Of a DNA stretch of 64,000 nt, positions 54,440 through 64,000 are shown piece after piece; position 1 is the first letter of the stretch, and each line of letters opens with the position of its first letter. The notes beneath the pieces were generated by a model. That model ran no database searches. It was not told where the DNA came from and saw only the letters and a list, made by a program, of their open reading frames with translations. This stretch comes from Enterobacter oligotrophicus. Lineage in GTDB: Bacteria; Pseudomonadota; Gammaproteobacteria; Enterobacterales; Enterobacteriaceae. A program made the position numbers and the translations under genes. The stretch spans positions 372,001 to 436,000 of the forward strand of contig NZ_AP019007.1 in assembly GCF_009176645.1 (NCBI RefSeq). Direction: 5' to 3'.

Positions 54440-54551
54440 GGGAAATTCACCGTTTAAGCCAATAACATTAAAATAATATGTCAGATCACGGTGATCGGGA
54501 AGATGGCTGTCAACAAATATTGACAGCCAGCACGATTAGTATACAAAACAG

Positions 54552-55604
54552 TCACTGATCCGGTTTTTTATTGAGCGTCTCTTTAAGCTGCCCAATCAAT
54601 TCACGACGAAAATCGCCCAGTCGCGGTTTATCGCCGTCAATCCACGGTAGCGGACGGCACACTTCCATCGCTTTAATGCCTAAGCGGGCGGTCAGCAGAC
54701 CCGCACCTATCCCCTGCGCCGCACGCGCTGACAGGCGCGCAGCCAGGTCCTGCGACATCCAGTCCATTCCTACTTCGCGCACCAGCTCGCTGGCACCCGC
54801 AAAGGCGATATTCAGTAGGACCAGTTTGAACAGTCGCAGGCGGCTGTAGTAGCCAAGCTCAATGCCATAAAGCCTGGCGATACGATTAATCAGGCGCAGG
54901 TTACGCCAGGCGATAAACGCCATATCCACCAGCGCCAGCGGGCTGACGGCAATCATCAGCGTGGATTCAGCGGCTGACCGGCTGATCTCACGGCGCGCCT
55001 GAGCATCCAGTACCGGCTGCACCATGTGGGAATAGAGCGTAACCACTTCCCGATCGTTCTGGGTTTCATGGATGGCGGCATACCAGCGTTGAAGCGCCGG
55101 ATGCGACTGGTCGATCCCTGCCTGACTCGCCAGTTTTTCACAGAATGCACGCCCTTTACCGGTTCCGTGGCTGTGTAATAAATCCCGCGCTTCGTCACGC
55201 TCGTGCGCGCGCTGTCGCAAACGCCACAGGCGTCGCCACTCGGTCGCAACCGACCCGACACCCGCGCCAACAATCAATGCCCCGGCAGCGCAGCCGCCCA
55301 GTGCAACCCAATCCTGGGTTTGCCACGCGTTGATTCCCCACTGCACACCCTGGCCGATGACGCTCACACCGAAAAGTGTCAGTCCGGCGGTGACCATTTT
55401 GCGCCACAGGCTGCGTTTCGGGCGCAATGCAGCGTCAACGACGGCTTCTGCTGGTCCTTCTTCAACAAATGGCTCTTCCATGAGTGCTGGCGCAAAATTG
55501 TCTGCCTGCGTGCCGTTGAAGGTCTGCGCCGTTTTAAACGCCTCCGGCTGCGTTTGCTCAAGCGGCCCGGAAAAATCAATGCGCGGTTTTAACGGTTCCG
55601 TCAT
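54552..55604 (-). CDS. ycjF: membrane protein YcjF (DUF697)
   Basis: 350 residues. An acidic N-terminal cytoplasmic part (to about 65), two membrane helices (about 70-90 and 100-120: [18 protein letters not shown] and [19 protein letters not shown]), then a DUF697 domain ending near [19 protein letters not shown]. Its function is unknown; its pairing with the GTPase-like YcjX is conserved. The start overlaps the ycjX stop by 4 bases, and both belong to a heat-shock operon in E. coli. Confidence 0.92.
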   Translation of the reverse strand: MTEPLKPRIDFSGPLEQTQPEAFKTAQTFNGTQADNFAPALMEEPFVEEGPAEAVVDAALRPKRSLWRKMVTAGLTLFGVSVIGQGVQWGINAWQTQDWVALGGCAAGALIVGAGVGSVATEWRRLWRLRQRAHERDEARDLLHSHGTGKGRAFCEKLASQAGIDQSHPALQRWYAAIHETQNDREVVTLYSHMVQPVLDAQARREISRSAAESTLMIAVSPLALVDMAFIAWRNLRLINRIARLYGIELGYYSRLRLFKLVLLNIAFAGASELVREVGMDWMSQDLAARLSARAAQGIGAGLLTARLGIKAMEVCRPLPWIDGDKPRLGDFRRELIGQLKETLNKKPDQ

Positions 55605-56998
55605 CGCAATTTATCTCCAATCAAAAATTCCAGCGCCGCATCCAGACGAATATGCGGCAATGGCTGGTCAACATTCATGGCCTGCGGGCGAAATGCTTCA
55701 AACTGGAAGCCCTGCCCCTGCCAGAAAGCCTGCCCAGGCAAACGGGCAGGCACTTCGCCGGGGTAGACGGTAAGCGGTTTACCATCACTGAGGCGATTAC
55801 CACGCAGTGCCGGGATTTTCTCGCCGTTAACGTCAATCAGTCCGCTCTGGGTCGCCTGTACCGACGCCAACCCCAGGCAATCCATGCTGATCCCTTCAAA
55901 AGCGGCGTTTTGCCAGGCATCCTGCACCAGTTGCTGCAGCAGTGACACCATATTGACATGCTGATCGACCGTAACATGATCGGCCTTGGTAGCCGCAAAC
56001 AGCAGCTTGTCGATGACCGGAGAAAAAAGGCGACGGAACAGCGTGCGCTGCCCGTAGTGGAAACTTTGCATTAACTGCGTCAGTGCAAGACGCATATCGT
56101 TAAACGCCTGCGGCCCGCTGTTGAGCGGCTGCAAACAGTCCACCAGCACAATCTGGCGGTCAAAGCGTAAAAAGTGGTTCTTATAGAACCCCTTCACCAC
56201 TTTTTCGCAGTAGTAGTGGTAACGCTCGCGGAGCATGCCGGCATTGGTATGTTTGCCTGCCTGGGCCAGCGTTGACTCCCCTGCGCCGTCTACATCCGGC
56301 CACGGGAAAAACTGAAGTGCAGGCGCTCCGGCCAGATCGCCCGGCAGGACAAAACGCCCCGGCTGAATGAAATGTAAACCTTCCTGCTTACACTGGTGCA
56401 GATACGCTGTCCAGGCTTCTGCAATTTGTGCCAGACGATTTTCATCTGCCGGAGCCAGAGGATCTAAATCCGCGCAAAGCTGTCGCCATTTCGCCGACCA
56501 CTCCGCACGTTGTCCCTGTAACAGGCCCGTCATCTGCCGGGACCAGCTCAGATAATCCTGCGCCAGCATAGGCAAATCAAGTAGCCATTCGCCAGGGTAA
56601 TCCACTATTTCAAGATAGAGCGTGGAGGTATCTTTAAAGTGGCGCATCAGTGATTCATTGGACCGATAACGCAGCGCAAGACGGATTTCGCTAACGCCTC
56701 GTGTCGGCGTTGGCCAGGCCGGTGGCTCACCATACAACTGCGCCAGACCTTCATCATAGGTAAACCGAGGAATACCAAAATCACGCTGCGGGACACGCTT
56801 AACGCCAAGCAGGCGCTCTTCCCGCACCGCGCTGAGCAACGGCAAACGTGCCCCCGAGTGCAGGTTCAATAGCTGGTTCACCATCGCCGTGATAAATGCC
56901 GTCTTACCGCTACGGCTTAGCCCGGTCACCGCGAGACGTAAATGACGATCAACGCCACGGTTCACCAGAGAATTGAGTTCGTTTTTAAGTCGCTTCAT
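55601..56998 (-). CDS. ycjX: YcjX family P-loop protein
   Basis: 465 residues. Walker A GLSRSGKT at 26-33, then [13 protein letters not shown] as a G3-like motif and [10 protein letters not shown] as the G4-like motif. YcjX is a stress-induced nucleotide-binding protein of unknown target that acts with YcjF. In E. coli it is under sigma-32/phage-shock-related control; I saw no certain sigma-32 promoter here. Confidence 0.93.
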   Translation of the reverse strand: MKRLKNELNSLVNRGVDRHLRLAVTGLSRSGKTAFITAMVNQLLNLHSGARLPLLSAVREERLLGVKRVPQRDFGIPRFTYDEGLAQLYGEPPAWPTPTRGVSEIRLALRYRSNESLMRHFKDTSTLYLEIVDYPGEWLLDLPMLAQDYLSWSRQMTGLLQGQRAEWSAKWRQLCADLDPLAPADENRLAQIAEAWTAYLHQCKQEGLHFIQPGRFVLPGDLAGAPALQFFPWPDVDGAGESTLAQAGKHTNAGMLRERYHYYCEKVVKGFYKNHFLRFDRQIVLVDCLQPLNSGPQAFNDMRLALTQLMQSFHYGQRTLFRRLFSPVIDKLLFAATKADHVTVDQHVNMVSLLQQLVQDAWQNAAFEGISMDCLGLASVQATQSGLIDVNGEKIPALRGNRLSDGKPLTVYPGEVPARLPGQAFWQGQGFQFEAFRPQAMNVDQPLPHIRLDAALEFLIGDKLR

Positions 56999-57153
56999 CG
57001 CCGTCCTTCATTGCCTGGAAGCCTGGAATGACTTGCTTCAGAATACAATAAATTGGGGCAGATCGTTGATTATCAATTCATAATTATTGCTATTGCCGTT
57101 TTCTCTCCAGTAAGATGAACGCAATTGCTGTCTGTCAGGAGTGAGTAAGGTGT

Positions 57154-58164
57154 ATGTCACCCACCATCTATGATATTGCGCGCGTTGCTGGCGTTTCGAA
57201 ATCAACCGTGTCCAGAGTTCTGAATAAACAAACGAATATTTCTCCGGAAGCCCGCGAAAAAGTGCTGAAGGCGATTGAAGAATTAAATTATCAACCCAAT
57301 AAACTTGCCCGCGCACTAACCTCTTCTGGCTTTGATGCCATTATGGTTATCTCGACCCGCTCAACAAAAACAACTGCCGGAAATCCCTTTTTCTCCGATG
57401 TTCTTCACGCCATTACCGCGAAAGCGGAACAGGAAGGTTTTGACGTTATTTTACAAACGTCAAAAAGCAGTGAAGACGATCTCCTGAAATGTGAAAACAA
57501 AATAAAACAGAAAATGATTAAAGGGATTATCATGCTTAGCTCACCAGCAAATGAGTCCTTTTTCTCAAGGCTGGATGCATATGGCGTCCCGGTTGTCGTT
57601 ATTGGCAAAGTGGAGGGGGATTATCAGAACATCTACTCCGTCGATACCGATAATTTCCATGACAGCTTCACGCTGACGGACACATTTATCACACACGGCC
57701 GCCGTAAAATTGCCTGCCTGCATGCTCCCCTTAATTACCACGTGTCGATTGATCGTCTAGCAGGTTATAAGGCCAGCCTGGAAAAGCATAACATCGCGAT
57801 TAACCCGGAGTGGATCATCGACGGCGGATATACTCACGAAAATGCTCTCTCCGCGGCCTGCCAGTTGTTGTCGTCTGCCAACCCACCGGATGCGGTATTT
57901 GCTACGGACAGTATGAAACTGCTCGGCCTCTATCGGGCCGCGGATGAGTTAAATCTGATGATCCCTGAACAGATTGCAGTTGCAGGATACAGCGATCCCA
58001 TGCTGTCGCTGATCCTGACACCAACCCCTGGTGGTTTTGATATCCCGACACGTAAGCTAGGGGAAGAGAGTTGTGATCTGCTGTTCAAGCGCATCGCGGG
58101 AAAACCAGCGCCCCAGAGTGTACTGGTGGATACGCATTTTACGATTGCCGCCTCTCTTTGCTAA
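57154..58164 (+). CDS. ycjW: LacI-family transcriptional regulator YcjW
   Basis: 336 residues. Helix-turn-helix [21 protein letters not shown] (4-24) with the hinge region KLARALTSS, then a periplasmic-binding-protein-like sensor domain (60-330). Its E. coli orthologue represses the ycj glucoside cluster. It lies divergent in orientation to ycjX and convergent to the ompG-ycjV-U-T-S block, which it most likely controls. AAGG precedes the ATG. Confidence 0.93.
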   Translation: MSPTIYDIARVAGVSKSTVSRVLNKQTNISPEAREKVLKAIEELNYQPNKLARALTSSGFDAIMVISTRSTKTTAGNPFFSDVLHAITAKAEQEGFDVILQTSKSSEDDLLKCENKIKQKMIKGIIMLSSPANESFFSRLDAYGVPVVVIGKVEGDYQNIYSVDTDNFHDSFTLTDTFITHGRRKIACLHAPLNYHVSIDRLAGYKASLEKHNIAINPEWIIDGGYTHENALSAACQLLSSANPPDAVFATDSMKLLGLYRAADELNLMIPEQIAVAGYSDPMLSLILTPTPGGFDIPTRKLGEESCDLLFKRIAGKPAPQSVLVDTHFTIAASLC

Positions 58165-58166
58165 AA

Positions 58167-58187
58167 CCAGGGGCCGATAGCCCCTGG
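58167..58187. terminator. hairpin between ycjW and ompG
   Basis: CCAGGGGC (58167-58174), loop CGATA, GCCCCTGG (58180-58187). On the minus side TTTT follows, so it can end the ompG-side transcript; on the plus side there is no T-run. Confidence 0.6.
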
Positions 58188-58198
58188 TGGATTGCCCG

Positions 58199-58991
58199 TC
58201 AGAATGCGTAATTTACGCCAACCCCCGCATAATGGAAGCGATCGCTATCGCCTTCGTCATGGTTTTCCCATTCATAAGCGTATTCCAGCGTCATGGATAA
58301 ACCATTGCTGAAATCATAGGCATACAGTAAACCCAGACGGTTAAAGTCATGCCCTTCGCGCTCAGGATCGTCCTGCCAGTCCCAGTTTGACCAGCGGTCA
58401 AGCCCCAGTCGGGTGTAAGGAGTAAGCGTGGTATTGCCTAACGCAATCGGCAGATAGGCACGTTTCGACACGGCTGTCAGAATAACCGGTTTTTTCCAGA
58501 TCATTCGCAAACTGGTACATTGCAAACCAACCACCAAAACGCCAGTCATCGGTTAACTTAATATCCCAGTCTGGCTGAATTTTGTAGCGCTGCATATTCG
58601 CGCTGCCGTCTTTAGCACCGTGTTCATCTTTAAAGTGATAACCATAATTACGAAAACCACCGGTCAGACCAAACGTAAAGTCATCTGTGCCAATAAAGCG
58701 ATAACGTAATTCAAACTCAGGGCGATCGAAATAGGTCCCGCGGGTCATACTGCTGTAATCAACAGGGCCTTCCTGATACATGGCCAGTGAAATTGTCCAT
58801 GCATCCCAGGTAGCGTTAAACCACACGGAAGGTTCATATAATCCATCTTTATCGTCGCCCTGACCTTCGACGTTTTCAATTTCATACATGGCACCAATAT
58901 TAAAATCCCAGTGTTTTGCCGTTTCTGTCGCCTGGGCGCAACTTACCCCTGCGCACATAACGAACGCAGCACTTCTTAGTAGAGTACTCAT
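58199..58991 (-). pseudogene. ompG: ompG pseudogene (internal deletion with frameshift)
   Basis: OmpG is a monomeric 14-strand outer-membrane porin of about 300 residues. The frame from 58991 gives the signal peptide and strands up to GYSDSRVET (about 177 residues, close to E. coli OmpG), then shifts and ends in unrelated residues. The frame ending at 58199 resumes with RAYLPIALGN, TPYTRLGLDRWSNWDW and the normal C-terminus GVGVNYAF. The junction is at about 58455-58465. Relative to the family, about 40 residues are missing at the junction and the frame is broken, so a working barrel cannot be made. A deletion of this size is not a sequencing slip. Confidence 0.85.
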
Positions 58992-59017
58992 TAAGATATT
59001 CCTTTATAATTAAACAA

Positions 59018-59045
59018 CAAAAAAACCGGAAATAATTATTTCCGG
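59018..59045 (-). terminator. rho-independent terminator after ycjV
   Basis: CCGGAAATAATTATTTCCGG (59026-59045) is a perfect palindrome, followed on the minus strand by seven U residues (59025 back to 59019). It lies 13 bases after the ycjV stop. Confidence 0.8.
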
Positions 59046-59058
59046 CAAACATCTTTTT

Positions 59059-60141
59059 TTATTTAATAGCAGCTTCAGTATCAGCATCGAAGAAATGGCA
59101 TTTACTCATATCGAACTGAATGCCAATATTATCGCCTGCGGCATAATCATTCGCTGCAGCGGCACGAACAACCAGTTCATGCCCGCCGACGGTGGCATAA
59201 AGCATGAATTCAGCACCCGTTAACTCAGCAACACTGACCTTCGCGGCAATGCCCTTACCGTGTTGTGGTTCCGTAAGAATATCTTCAGGTCTGATCCCAA
59301 ATACGATCGCTTTACGCTGATATCCCCTGGCATTAAGCATTGCAAGGGTCGATTCCGGGATCTCAATGTGCAGCGTTTCCGTGACAAAATAACGGCCATC
59401 AATCGCGCCACGGATAAAGTTCATCGCAGGTGAACCAATAAAGCCCGCCACAAACATGTTCGCAGGCTCGTTGTAAACCTGTTTTGGCGCGCCCACCTGC
59501 TGAATGATGCCATCCTTGAGGATCACAATGCGGGTCGCCATGGTCATGGCTTCCGTCTGATCGTGAGTCACGTAGATCATGGTGGTATTCAGCTTCTGGT
59601 GCAGCTTGCTGATCTCCGCCCGCATCTGAACACGGAGCTTTGCGTCAAGGTTAGACAACGGTTCATCCATCAGGAATACACCGGCTTCACGCACGATCGC
59701 CCTGCCCAGCGCCACGCGTTGACGTTGACCACCGGACAACGCCCCTGGCTTACGCTTAAGATAGTCACGTAAACCCAGAATTTGCGCCGCCCAGGTCACA
59801 CGCTCTTCGATCACCGCAGGCGCAATTTTTTGCATTTTCAGGCCGAACGCCATGTTGTCATAGACGGTCATGTGGGGATAAAGCGCGTAATTCTGGAAAA
59901 CCATGGCGATATCACGCGACTTGGCGGGTACATCATTCATGCGCACGCCATCAATCACCAGTTCCCCGGCGCTGATCTCCTCCAGCCCGGCAATCATTCG
60001 CAGTGTTGTCGATTTGCCGCAACCTGACGGACCCACAAAGACAATAAACTCCTTGTCTTCGATTTCGAGGTTAAAATCCTTAACCACGTGAACCTGGTTA
60101 TCATAGATTTTTTGAATATGTTTCAGTGAAAGTTGAGCCAT
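59059..60141 (-). CDS. ycjV: sugar ABC transporter ATPase YcjV (MsmX/MalK type), intact
   Basis: 360 residues from the ATG at 60141 (a longer frame to 60192 overlaps ycjU). Walker A GPSGCGKST (37-45), the Q-loop MVFQNYALYPHMTV, the signature LSGGQRQRVALGRA, Walker B VFLMDEPLSNLDA and the H-loop IYVTHDQTEAMT. The C-terminal OB-fold (TOBE) region carries IVFGIRPEDIL. It energises the glucoside uptake system of the ycj cluster. In E. coli K-12 this gene is reported as truncated; here it is whole. Confidence 0.93.
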   Translation of the reverse strand: MAQLSLKHIQKIYDNQVHVVKDFNLEIEDKEFIVFVGPSGCGKSTTLRMIAGLEEISAGELVIDGVRMNDVPAKSRDIAMVFQNYALYPHMTVYDNMAFGLKMQKIAPAVIEERVTWAAQILGLRDYLKRKPGALSGGQRQRVALGRAIVREAGVFLMDEPLSNLDAKLRVQMRAEISKLHQKLNTTMIYVTHDQTEAMTMATRIVILKDGIIQQVGAPKQVYNEPANMFVAGFIGSPAMNFIRGAIDGRYFVTETLHIEIPESTLAMLNARGYQRKAIVFGIRPEDILTEPQHGKGIAAKVSVAELTGAEFMLYATVGGHELVVRAAAANDYAAGDNIGIQFDMSKCHFFDADTEAAIK

Positions 60142-60143
60142 TG

Positions 60144-60821
60144 TTAGTTCCTTTTCAATACGGTCCGGGATGTCCAGAAATCCGTCAGGCATTCCCAGGT
60201 CAGTTCCCGCGTTGAGTGAAGTTGTAGCCCCGCATGACCCAGACCAGGCCCTATCCCTACGGACAACATACCCGCAGCGTTGATAGCTTCGACACCCGCG
60301 GAAGCATCTTCAATGCCGATCGCCTCATCGGGACGGACATGCAGCCCCGCACAGGCGGCGAGAAAAATCTCCGGGTCCGGCTTTGAGCGGGCAATGCGGG
60401 AAGCGTCAGCGCAGAAATCAAAGGCCGCGTGAATGCCCAGCGCGTGCAGAATACGAGGCGCATTGAGGGAAACCGATGCTAAGCCAATTTTGACGTTCGC
60501 CCTGCGGATCTCCATGAGTACCTCACGAATTCCCGGCAGCAGTGATGCCTGCGTCAGCGATGCCAGCGACTGGACGTACAGTTCATTTTTTTTAACCGCG
60601 AGCGCCATACGTTGTTTATCGTCAAACGCTCCCTCTTTGCCCCCATGCCGCAAGATGCGCTGCAGGGAATCCATGCGGCTTATCCCTTTCAGTTGTTCGT
60701 TAAAGGCCTCGTCGAAGGTGATTCCAATTTCCATTGCCACTTCACGCCAGGCCAGAAAATGGAGGTGGGCAGTATCGGTAATTACCCCGTCAAGATCGAA
60801 AATCACAGCGTTAAGCGTCAT
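60144..60821 (-). CDS. ycjU: beta-phosphoglucomutase YcjU
   Basis: 225 residues from the ATG at 60821 (GGAGGGAAG ribosome site); the frame upstream overlaps ycjT. HAD superfamily: DLDGV at 9-13 with nucleophile Asp9 and acid/base Asp11, the conserved GLASVSLN segment, a lysine in [11 protein letters not shown] and GIEDASAG. It interconverts beta-glucose 1-phosphate and glucose 6-phosphate, the product of YcjT. It overlaps ycjT by 11 bases and ends 2 bases before ycjV. Confidence 0.94.
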   Translation of the reverse strand: MTLNAVIFDLDGVITDTAHLHFLAWREVAMEIGITFDEAFNEQLKGISRMDSLQRILRHGGKEGAFDDKQRMALAVKKNELYVQSLASLTQASLLPGIREVLMEIRRANVKIGLASVSLNAPRILHALGIHAAFDFCADASRIARSKPDPEIFLAACAGLHVRPDEAIGIEDASAGVEAINAAGMLSVGIGPGLGHAGLQLHSTRELTWECLTDFWTSRTVLKRN

Positions 60822-63090
60822 GGCTTCCCTCCGTGGTAGCGGTCCCATTATCGGATATAAGAAAATCCTTGTAAGACCAGACGTGATGCCCGCAGGCACG
60901 AAGGGTTGTTCCCCACAGCGAAAACGAGACGGGGGCAGACGTTTCGACCGTCACTGCATCCTGTTCAAAGATGAAGCGCATCCGCGCGTTACGCCAGCGC
61001 AGCGGAAAAGCGAGTTTCTGCCAGTGTGCCGGGAGCTTGGGCGCAAGGTGCAGCTCTCCTTCCATAATCTGAATACCTGCAAAGCCCTGAATCACCCCGG
61101 ACCAGATGGCACCCGTAGCAGCGGCGTGTATGCCGTCATCACTGCTGTGAGGATCGTCGCCTAAATCAATGGCAATGCCGTCTCGCCAGAAGGCATATGC
61201 CCTTTCGGTATCACCACCGCGTGCGGAAACAATCCCGTGAATGGCTTTGCTCAGTGACGAGTCATGGATCGTGCGCGGCTCGTAGAATGCCAGATTGGCC
61301 GCACACTGCTGAACGGTAAACCGCTCCGGCAACAGATAATTAAGCATTACCACATCCGCCTGCTTGAGGATCTGCATCTCGTTAACTTCTGCACGCGAAT
61401 AATCAAGCAGGATGGTCTGCTTGCCCGCTTTCTCTTTATACCGGCTTAGATCGATTGCCGGTTTTGACAGGAAGGTGTCATCCTGCGGGATAACCCCATC
61501 GTCATTGGCTTCCGGCAGCCACAGGCGTTCAAGGAAACGCGCGGCGTTTTCCGTAAAGCGCCGATCCTGACGCTCAAACATCGCCATAAACCGCACTGCG
61601 CTGGCGACGTTGTGCCAGGCCAGGTAGTTGGTATAGGCGTTGTTATTGACATGCTCCGTGTATTCATCCGGCCCGATGACGTCATGGATTTCCAGCCGCC
61701 CATTCGCTTCCGTGGCTCGCCCCATCCAGAACGCTGCGGTTTCCATCAGCAGCGTTAGCCCTTCATTGCGCATGAAGGCATCATCATGAGTCGCCTGCCA
61801 GTAAGCGACAATGGCCCATGCGATATCCGCCACAATATGGTGTTCAGCCAGTGCGGACGCCACTTTCTGACGTATACCGGTTCGGATATTAATTGCCGCA
61901 AATTCCGGCGTCTCTTCCTGCCCACTCGCGGCACTTTCCCACGGGAAAAGCGCGCCGGGCCATCCATTGCGTCGGGCTTTCTCTCTTGCTCCACTCAGAT
62001 TAAGCCAGCGGTAACGAAGAAGACTGCGGGCGATCTGCGGTCGGGTAAAAAGATGGAAAGGCAGAAGGAAAATTTCGGTATCCCAGAAGACATGCCCTTT
62101 ATACCCTTCCCCCGTTAGTCCTTTGGCGGCAATACTGCTTCGTTCGTCATGCGCAGGCGTCATGGCCGTTAAATGCCAGACAGCATAATCCAGCGCGACC
62201 TGATCCTGAGGTTCCGAAGACATCACGTCGACCCGGCTGTCACGCCAGACACTCTCCCAGGCGCAGGAGGAGCTTTCCAGCAACGACGCATAGCCGCGTG
62301 CCGCGCAAACTTTTAATTCAGACAGCGCATTTCGGGCGAAGGAGTCTTGCGAAAGCGCCTTATCACTGCGGTGCGTAATCCACACCAGCTTGTCTAACGT
62401 GACGGTGTCACCCTGGGCGATATTGACAGAATGGTGCGACGTAACACGCCGGTTTTTAGCGGTGAAACAGCTATCAGCATCTGGCGATACACTGCAGTAC
62501 GCCGAAATCACGACATCTGAAGCGCGATCCTGCGTTTCGTATATGCCCTGCATAAAATGCTGATCGAACACTCTGACCGAGATTTCATCCAGGTGCTGCC
62601 TGCCGCTGTTGGTTTGTGTCGCATCGATGCCGGTCTTCAATACAATCTGCGCAGGGCCGTCCACAGGTGTGATGGAGAACTGCATCGCCACTAATGGCAG
62701 TTGATCCAGCGAAACAAAACGGCGGCTCTCCAGACGGTAGCTTTTCCCCGTTGACGAACGCCAGAGTACGCTGCGACGCAGTTCTCCGTTGGAAAATGCC
62801 AGCTCACGTTGCCAGTTGAGGATCTCTCCTGCCAGCAGGGTAAAGTTTTCACCATCCAGCTCAACATCGATGCCGATGATATCCGGCAGGTTGACCAGCT
62901 CATTGGTCTCGTTACGACCAGCCTGATGATAAAGCCCGGCAAGATACATTCCCCGCGTCTGGCGGGTATAATCTTCCTCGTGCGTGGCGCGAATCCCCAT
63001 ATAGCCATTACCACATGCCATAACCGAGGCGTATTTATTCAGGCTGTGAGGGCAGAAGGCGGGTTCAGTTAATACAGTCAGGTTCAGCAT
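60811..63090 (-). CDS. ycjT: kojibiose phosphorylase YcjT (GH65)
   Basis: 759 residues. The GH65 core has [20 protein letters not shown], the [22 protein letters not shown] box, and the general acid in [20 protein letters not shown] (Glu after GPD). It phosphorolyses kojibiose to beta-glucose 1-phosphate and glucose, as shown for the E. coli protein. It overlaps ycjS by 7 bases and ycjU by 11. Confidence 0.94.
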   Translation of the reverse strand: MLNLTVLTEPAFCPHSLNKYASVMACGNGYMGIRATHEEDYTRQTRGMYLAGLYHQAGRNETNELVNLPDIIGIDVELDGENFTLLAGEILNWQRELAFSNGELRRSVLWRSSTGKSYRLESRRFVSLDQLPLVAMQFSITPVDGPAQIVLKTGIDATQTNSGRQHLDEISVRVFDQHFMQGIYETQDRASDVVISAYCSVSPDADSCFTAKNRRVTSHHSVNIAQGDTVTLDKLVWITHRSDKALSQDSFARNALSELKVCAARGYASLLESSSCAWESVWRDSRVDVMSSEPQDQVALDYAVWHLTAMTPAHDERSSIAAKGLTGEGYKGHVFWDTEIFLLPFHLFTRPQIARSLLRYRWLNLSGAREKARRNGWPGALFPWESAASGQEETPEFAAINIRTGIRQKVASALAEHHIVADIAWAIVAYWQATHDDAFMRNEGLTLLMETAAFWMGRATEANGRLEIHDVIGPDEYTEHVNNNAYTNYLAWHNVASAVRFMAMFERQDRRFTENAARFLERLWLPEANDDGVIPQDDTFLSKPAIDLSRYKEKAGKQTILLDYSRAEVNEMQILKQADVVMLNYLLPERFTVQQCAANLAFYEPRTIHDSSLSKAIHGIVSARGGDTERAYAFWRDGIAIDLGDDPHSSDDGIHAAATGAIWSGVIQGFAGIQIMEGELHLAPKLPAHWQKLAFPLRWRNARMRFIFEQDAVTVETSAPVSFSLWGTTLRACGHHVWSYKDFLISDNGTATTEGSHDA

Positions 63091-64000
63091 AACGTCACGC
63101 TCTCTCCTTTTTCCGCAGATTCATACAACGCAGCGACAATCTGCTGGATAACCAGCCCCTGCTCCGCGTCAGCGATCATCACCGGCTCTCCCAGAACGTG
63201 GCGGATGAACGCATCCATACTGCGTAAATGCCGCTGGTCATCGGCTTCCTCACGCTGCATCAGGGTCTGTAAAACACCCGCTTCATCGTGGTAAATATGC
63301 GCCGGGAACAAGGTCGCCCCGGCTTTTTCGCCACAAAATGCGACATTCATGATGGACTGCTCGCGGATATTGAGCGCGAACGAGGTATCCAGCCGCAGTA
63401 TGCCGCCATTGCAAAACTCGATCGTACCGAACAGCGCGTCTTCCACGGTGAACTGAGAAGGGTCCCACTCACCGAACTGGCCGCTGCTTTTACTGTTGCC
63501 GAGCTTCTGGAAACTGTGCGCTGATACGCGCTTCACGGCAGGGAAACCCAGCACGTACATCGCGGTATCAAGCATATGAATGCCAATATCAATAAGCGGC
63601 CCGCCTCCCTGCAGCGTTTTATTGGTAAAAACACCCCATCCGGGTACACCACAGCGACGTAACGCCTGCGCTGTGGTGAAATAAATCTCGCCAAAGGTGC
63701 CATTCATGACGGCGTCGCGCAGCAGCTGGGTATCGAGCGCAAAGCGATGGTGAAAATCATAGGCCAGCACTTTTCCCGCTTTGCGGGCAGCAATTCGCAT
63801 GCTATCGGCCTGTTCCGGCGTCATGGCCGGTGGTTTTTCACACATGACATGGCAACCGGCTTCCAGCGCCGCCATGACATGCTCAAAATGAAAACGGTTA
63901 GGCGAACAAACGCTCACCACATCAGGTTTGACCGCCTGCAGCATTTCGCCTGCATCCTGCCATGCCGAAGGAATGGCATGACGCTCCGCAAACGCCTGTG
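63084..64000 (-). CDS. ycjS: D-glucoside 3-dehydrogenase YcjS (5' end missing)
   Basis: Partial: the frame is open to the right edge of the window (QAFAERHAIPSAW before the first Met at 63944), so the N-terminal Rossmann start is outside. Gfo/Idh/MocA family: VSVCSPNRFHFEHVMAALEAGCHVMCEKPPAM carries the conserved EKP lysine, and GGGPLIDIGIHMLDTAMYVLG supplies the catalytic Asp/His. It oxidises glucosides at C3 with NAD. It is the first gene shown of the ycjS-T-U-V block. Confidence 0.93.
   Translation of the reverse strand, partial: QAFAERHAIPSAWQDAGEMLQAVKPDVVSVCSPNRFHFEHVMAALEAGCHVMCEKPPAMTPEQADSMRIAARKAGKVLAYDFHHRFALDTQLLRDAVMNGTFGEIYFTTAQALRRCGVPGWGVFTNKTLQGGGPLIDIGIHMLDTAMYVLGFPAVKRVSAHSFQKLGNSKSSGQFGEWDPSQFTVEDALFGTIEFCNGGILRLDTSFALNIREQSIMNVAFCGEKAGATLFPAHIYHDEAGVLQTLMQREEADDQRHLRSMDAFIRHVLGEPVMIADAEQGLVIQQIVAALYESAEKGESVTLC

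Noticed and set aside
57038..57316. Minus-strand frame over the ycjW start
   Set aside because: Shadow of the ycjW helix-turn-helix region; no ribosome site or domain.
58199..58549. Separate small gene for the 3' part of ompG
   Set aside because: The residues match the OmpG C-terminus and continue the upstream frame after a deletion, so it is part of one pseudogene.

Overview
The window is chromosomal DNA of an Enterobacteriaceae species. Gene content and order follow the E. coli K-12 blocks ydbJ-ydbK-micC-ompN, ttcA-dbpA-fnrS-zntB-dgcM and mppA-mpaA-ycjG-tpx-tyrR-ycjF-ycjX-ycjW-ompG-ycjV-ycjU-ycjT-ycjS. The proteins diverge from E. coli about as expected for Enterobacter or a close relative (Lelliottia, Leclercia). 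I cannot fix the species from the sequence alone. I saw no tRNA, rRNA, CRISPR array or intact insertion sequence.

Left part (1-9 kb): the start of lipoprotein gene ydbJ; an orphan pair made of a small papain-like (CHAP/NlpC-P60) amidase and a secreted DUF3828-like partner, which looks like a type VI (Tae/Tai-like) effector-immunity pair; the decayed C-terminal end of a phage-type integrase; then ydbK (pyruvate:flavodoxin oxidoreductase), the sRNA MicC, the porin ompN, a few small genes and ttcA.

9-17 kb: dbpA, an unlisted 50-residue proline-rich ORF, the FNR-activated sRNA FnrS with its FNR site, zntB, and a signalling patch: a chemoreceptor without a periplasmic domain, an MHYT-GGDEF-EAL c-di-GMP phosphodiesterase and the diguanylate cyclase dgcM.

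17-48 kb: a complete type VI secretion system, all on the minus strand and read from about 48.1 kb leftward: tssB, tssC, tssK, tssL, tagL, hcp, clpV, a zinc-metallopeptidase effector with a lipoprotein immunity candidate, vgrG, a DUF4123 adaptor, a MIX-type membrane-active effector with two tandem immunity candidates, PAAR, an unknown membrane protein, tssM, tssA, tssF, tssG, tssJ, tssE, a VasL/TagA-like protein and an unknown gene. All 13 core Tss components are present. The promoter region carries a dense cluster of GATC sites, as in the EAEC sci-1 system. The cluster occupies the place where E. coli K-12 has smrA-abg-ogt-fnr-uspE-ynaI.

48-64 kb: the murein-peptide recycling trio mppA (tripeptide binding), mpaA (tripeptide amidase) and ycjG (Ala-Glu epimerase), then tpx, the aromatic amino acid regulator tyrR, ycjF-ycjX, the LacI-type regulator ycjW, an ompG pseudogene with an internal deletion, and the glucoside-utilisation genes ycjV-ycjU-ycjT-ycjS. 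The last of these runs off the window.

The items that most deserve a second look are the orphan amidase/immunity pair beside an integrase scar with a Shine-Dalgarno-masking hairpin, the tandem immunity duplication that diverges only in its membrane hairpin, the metallopeptidase/lipoprotein pair, and the uncharacterised proteins inside the T6SS.
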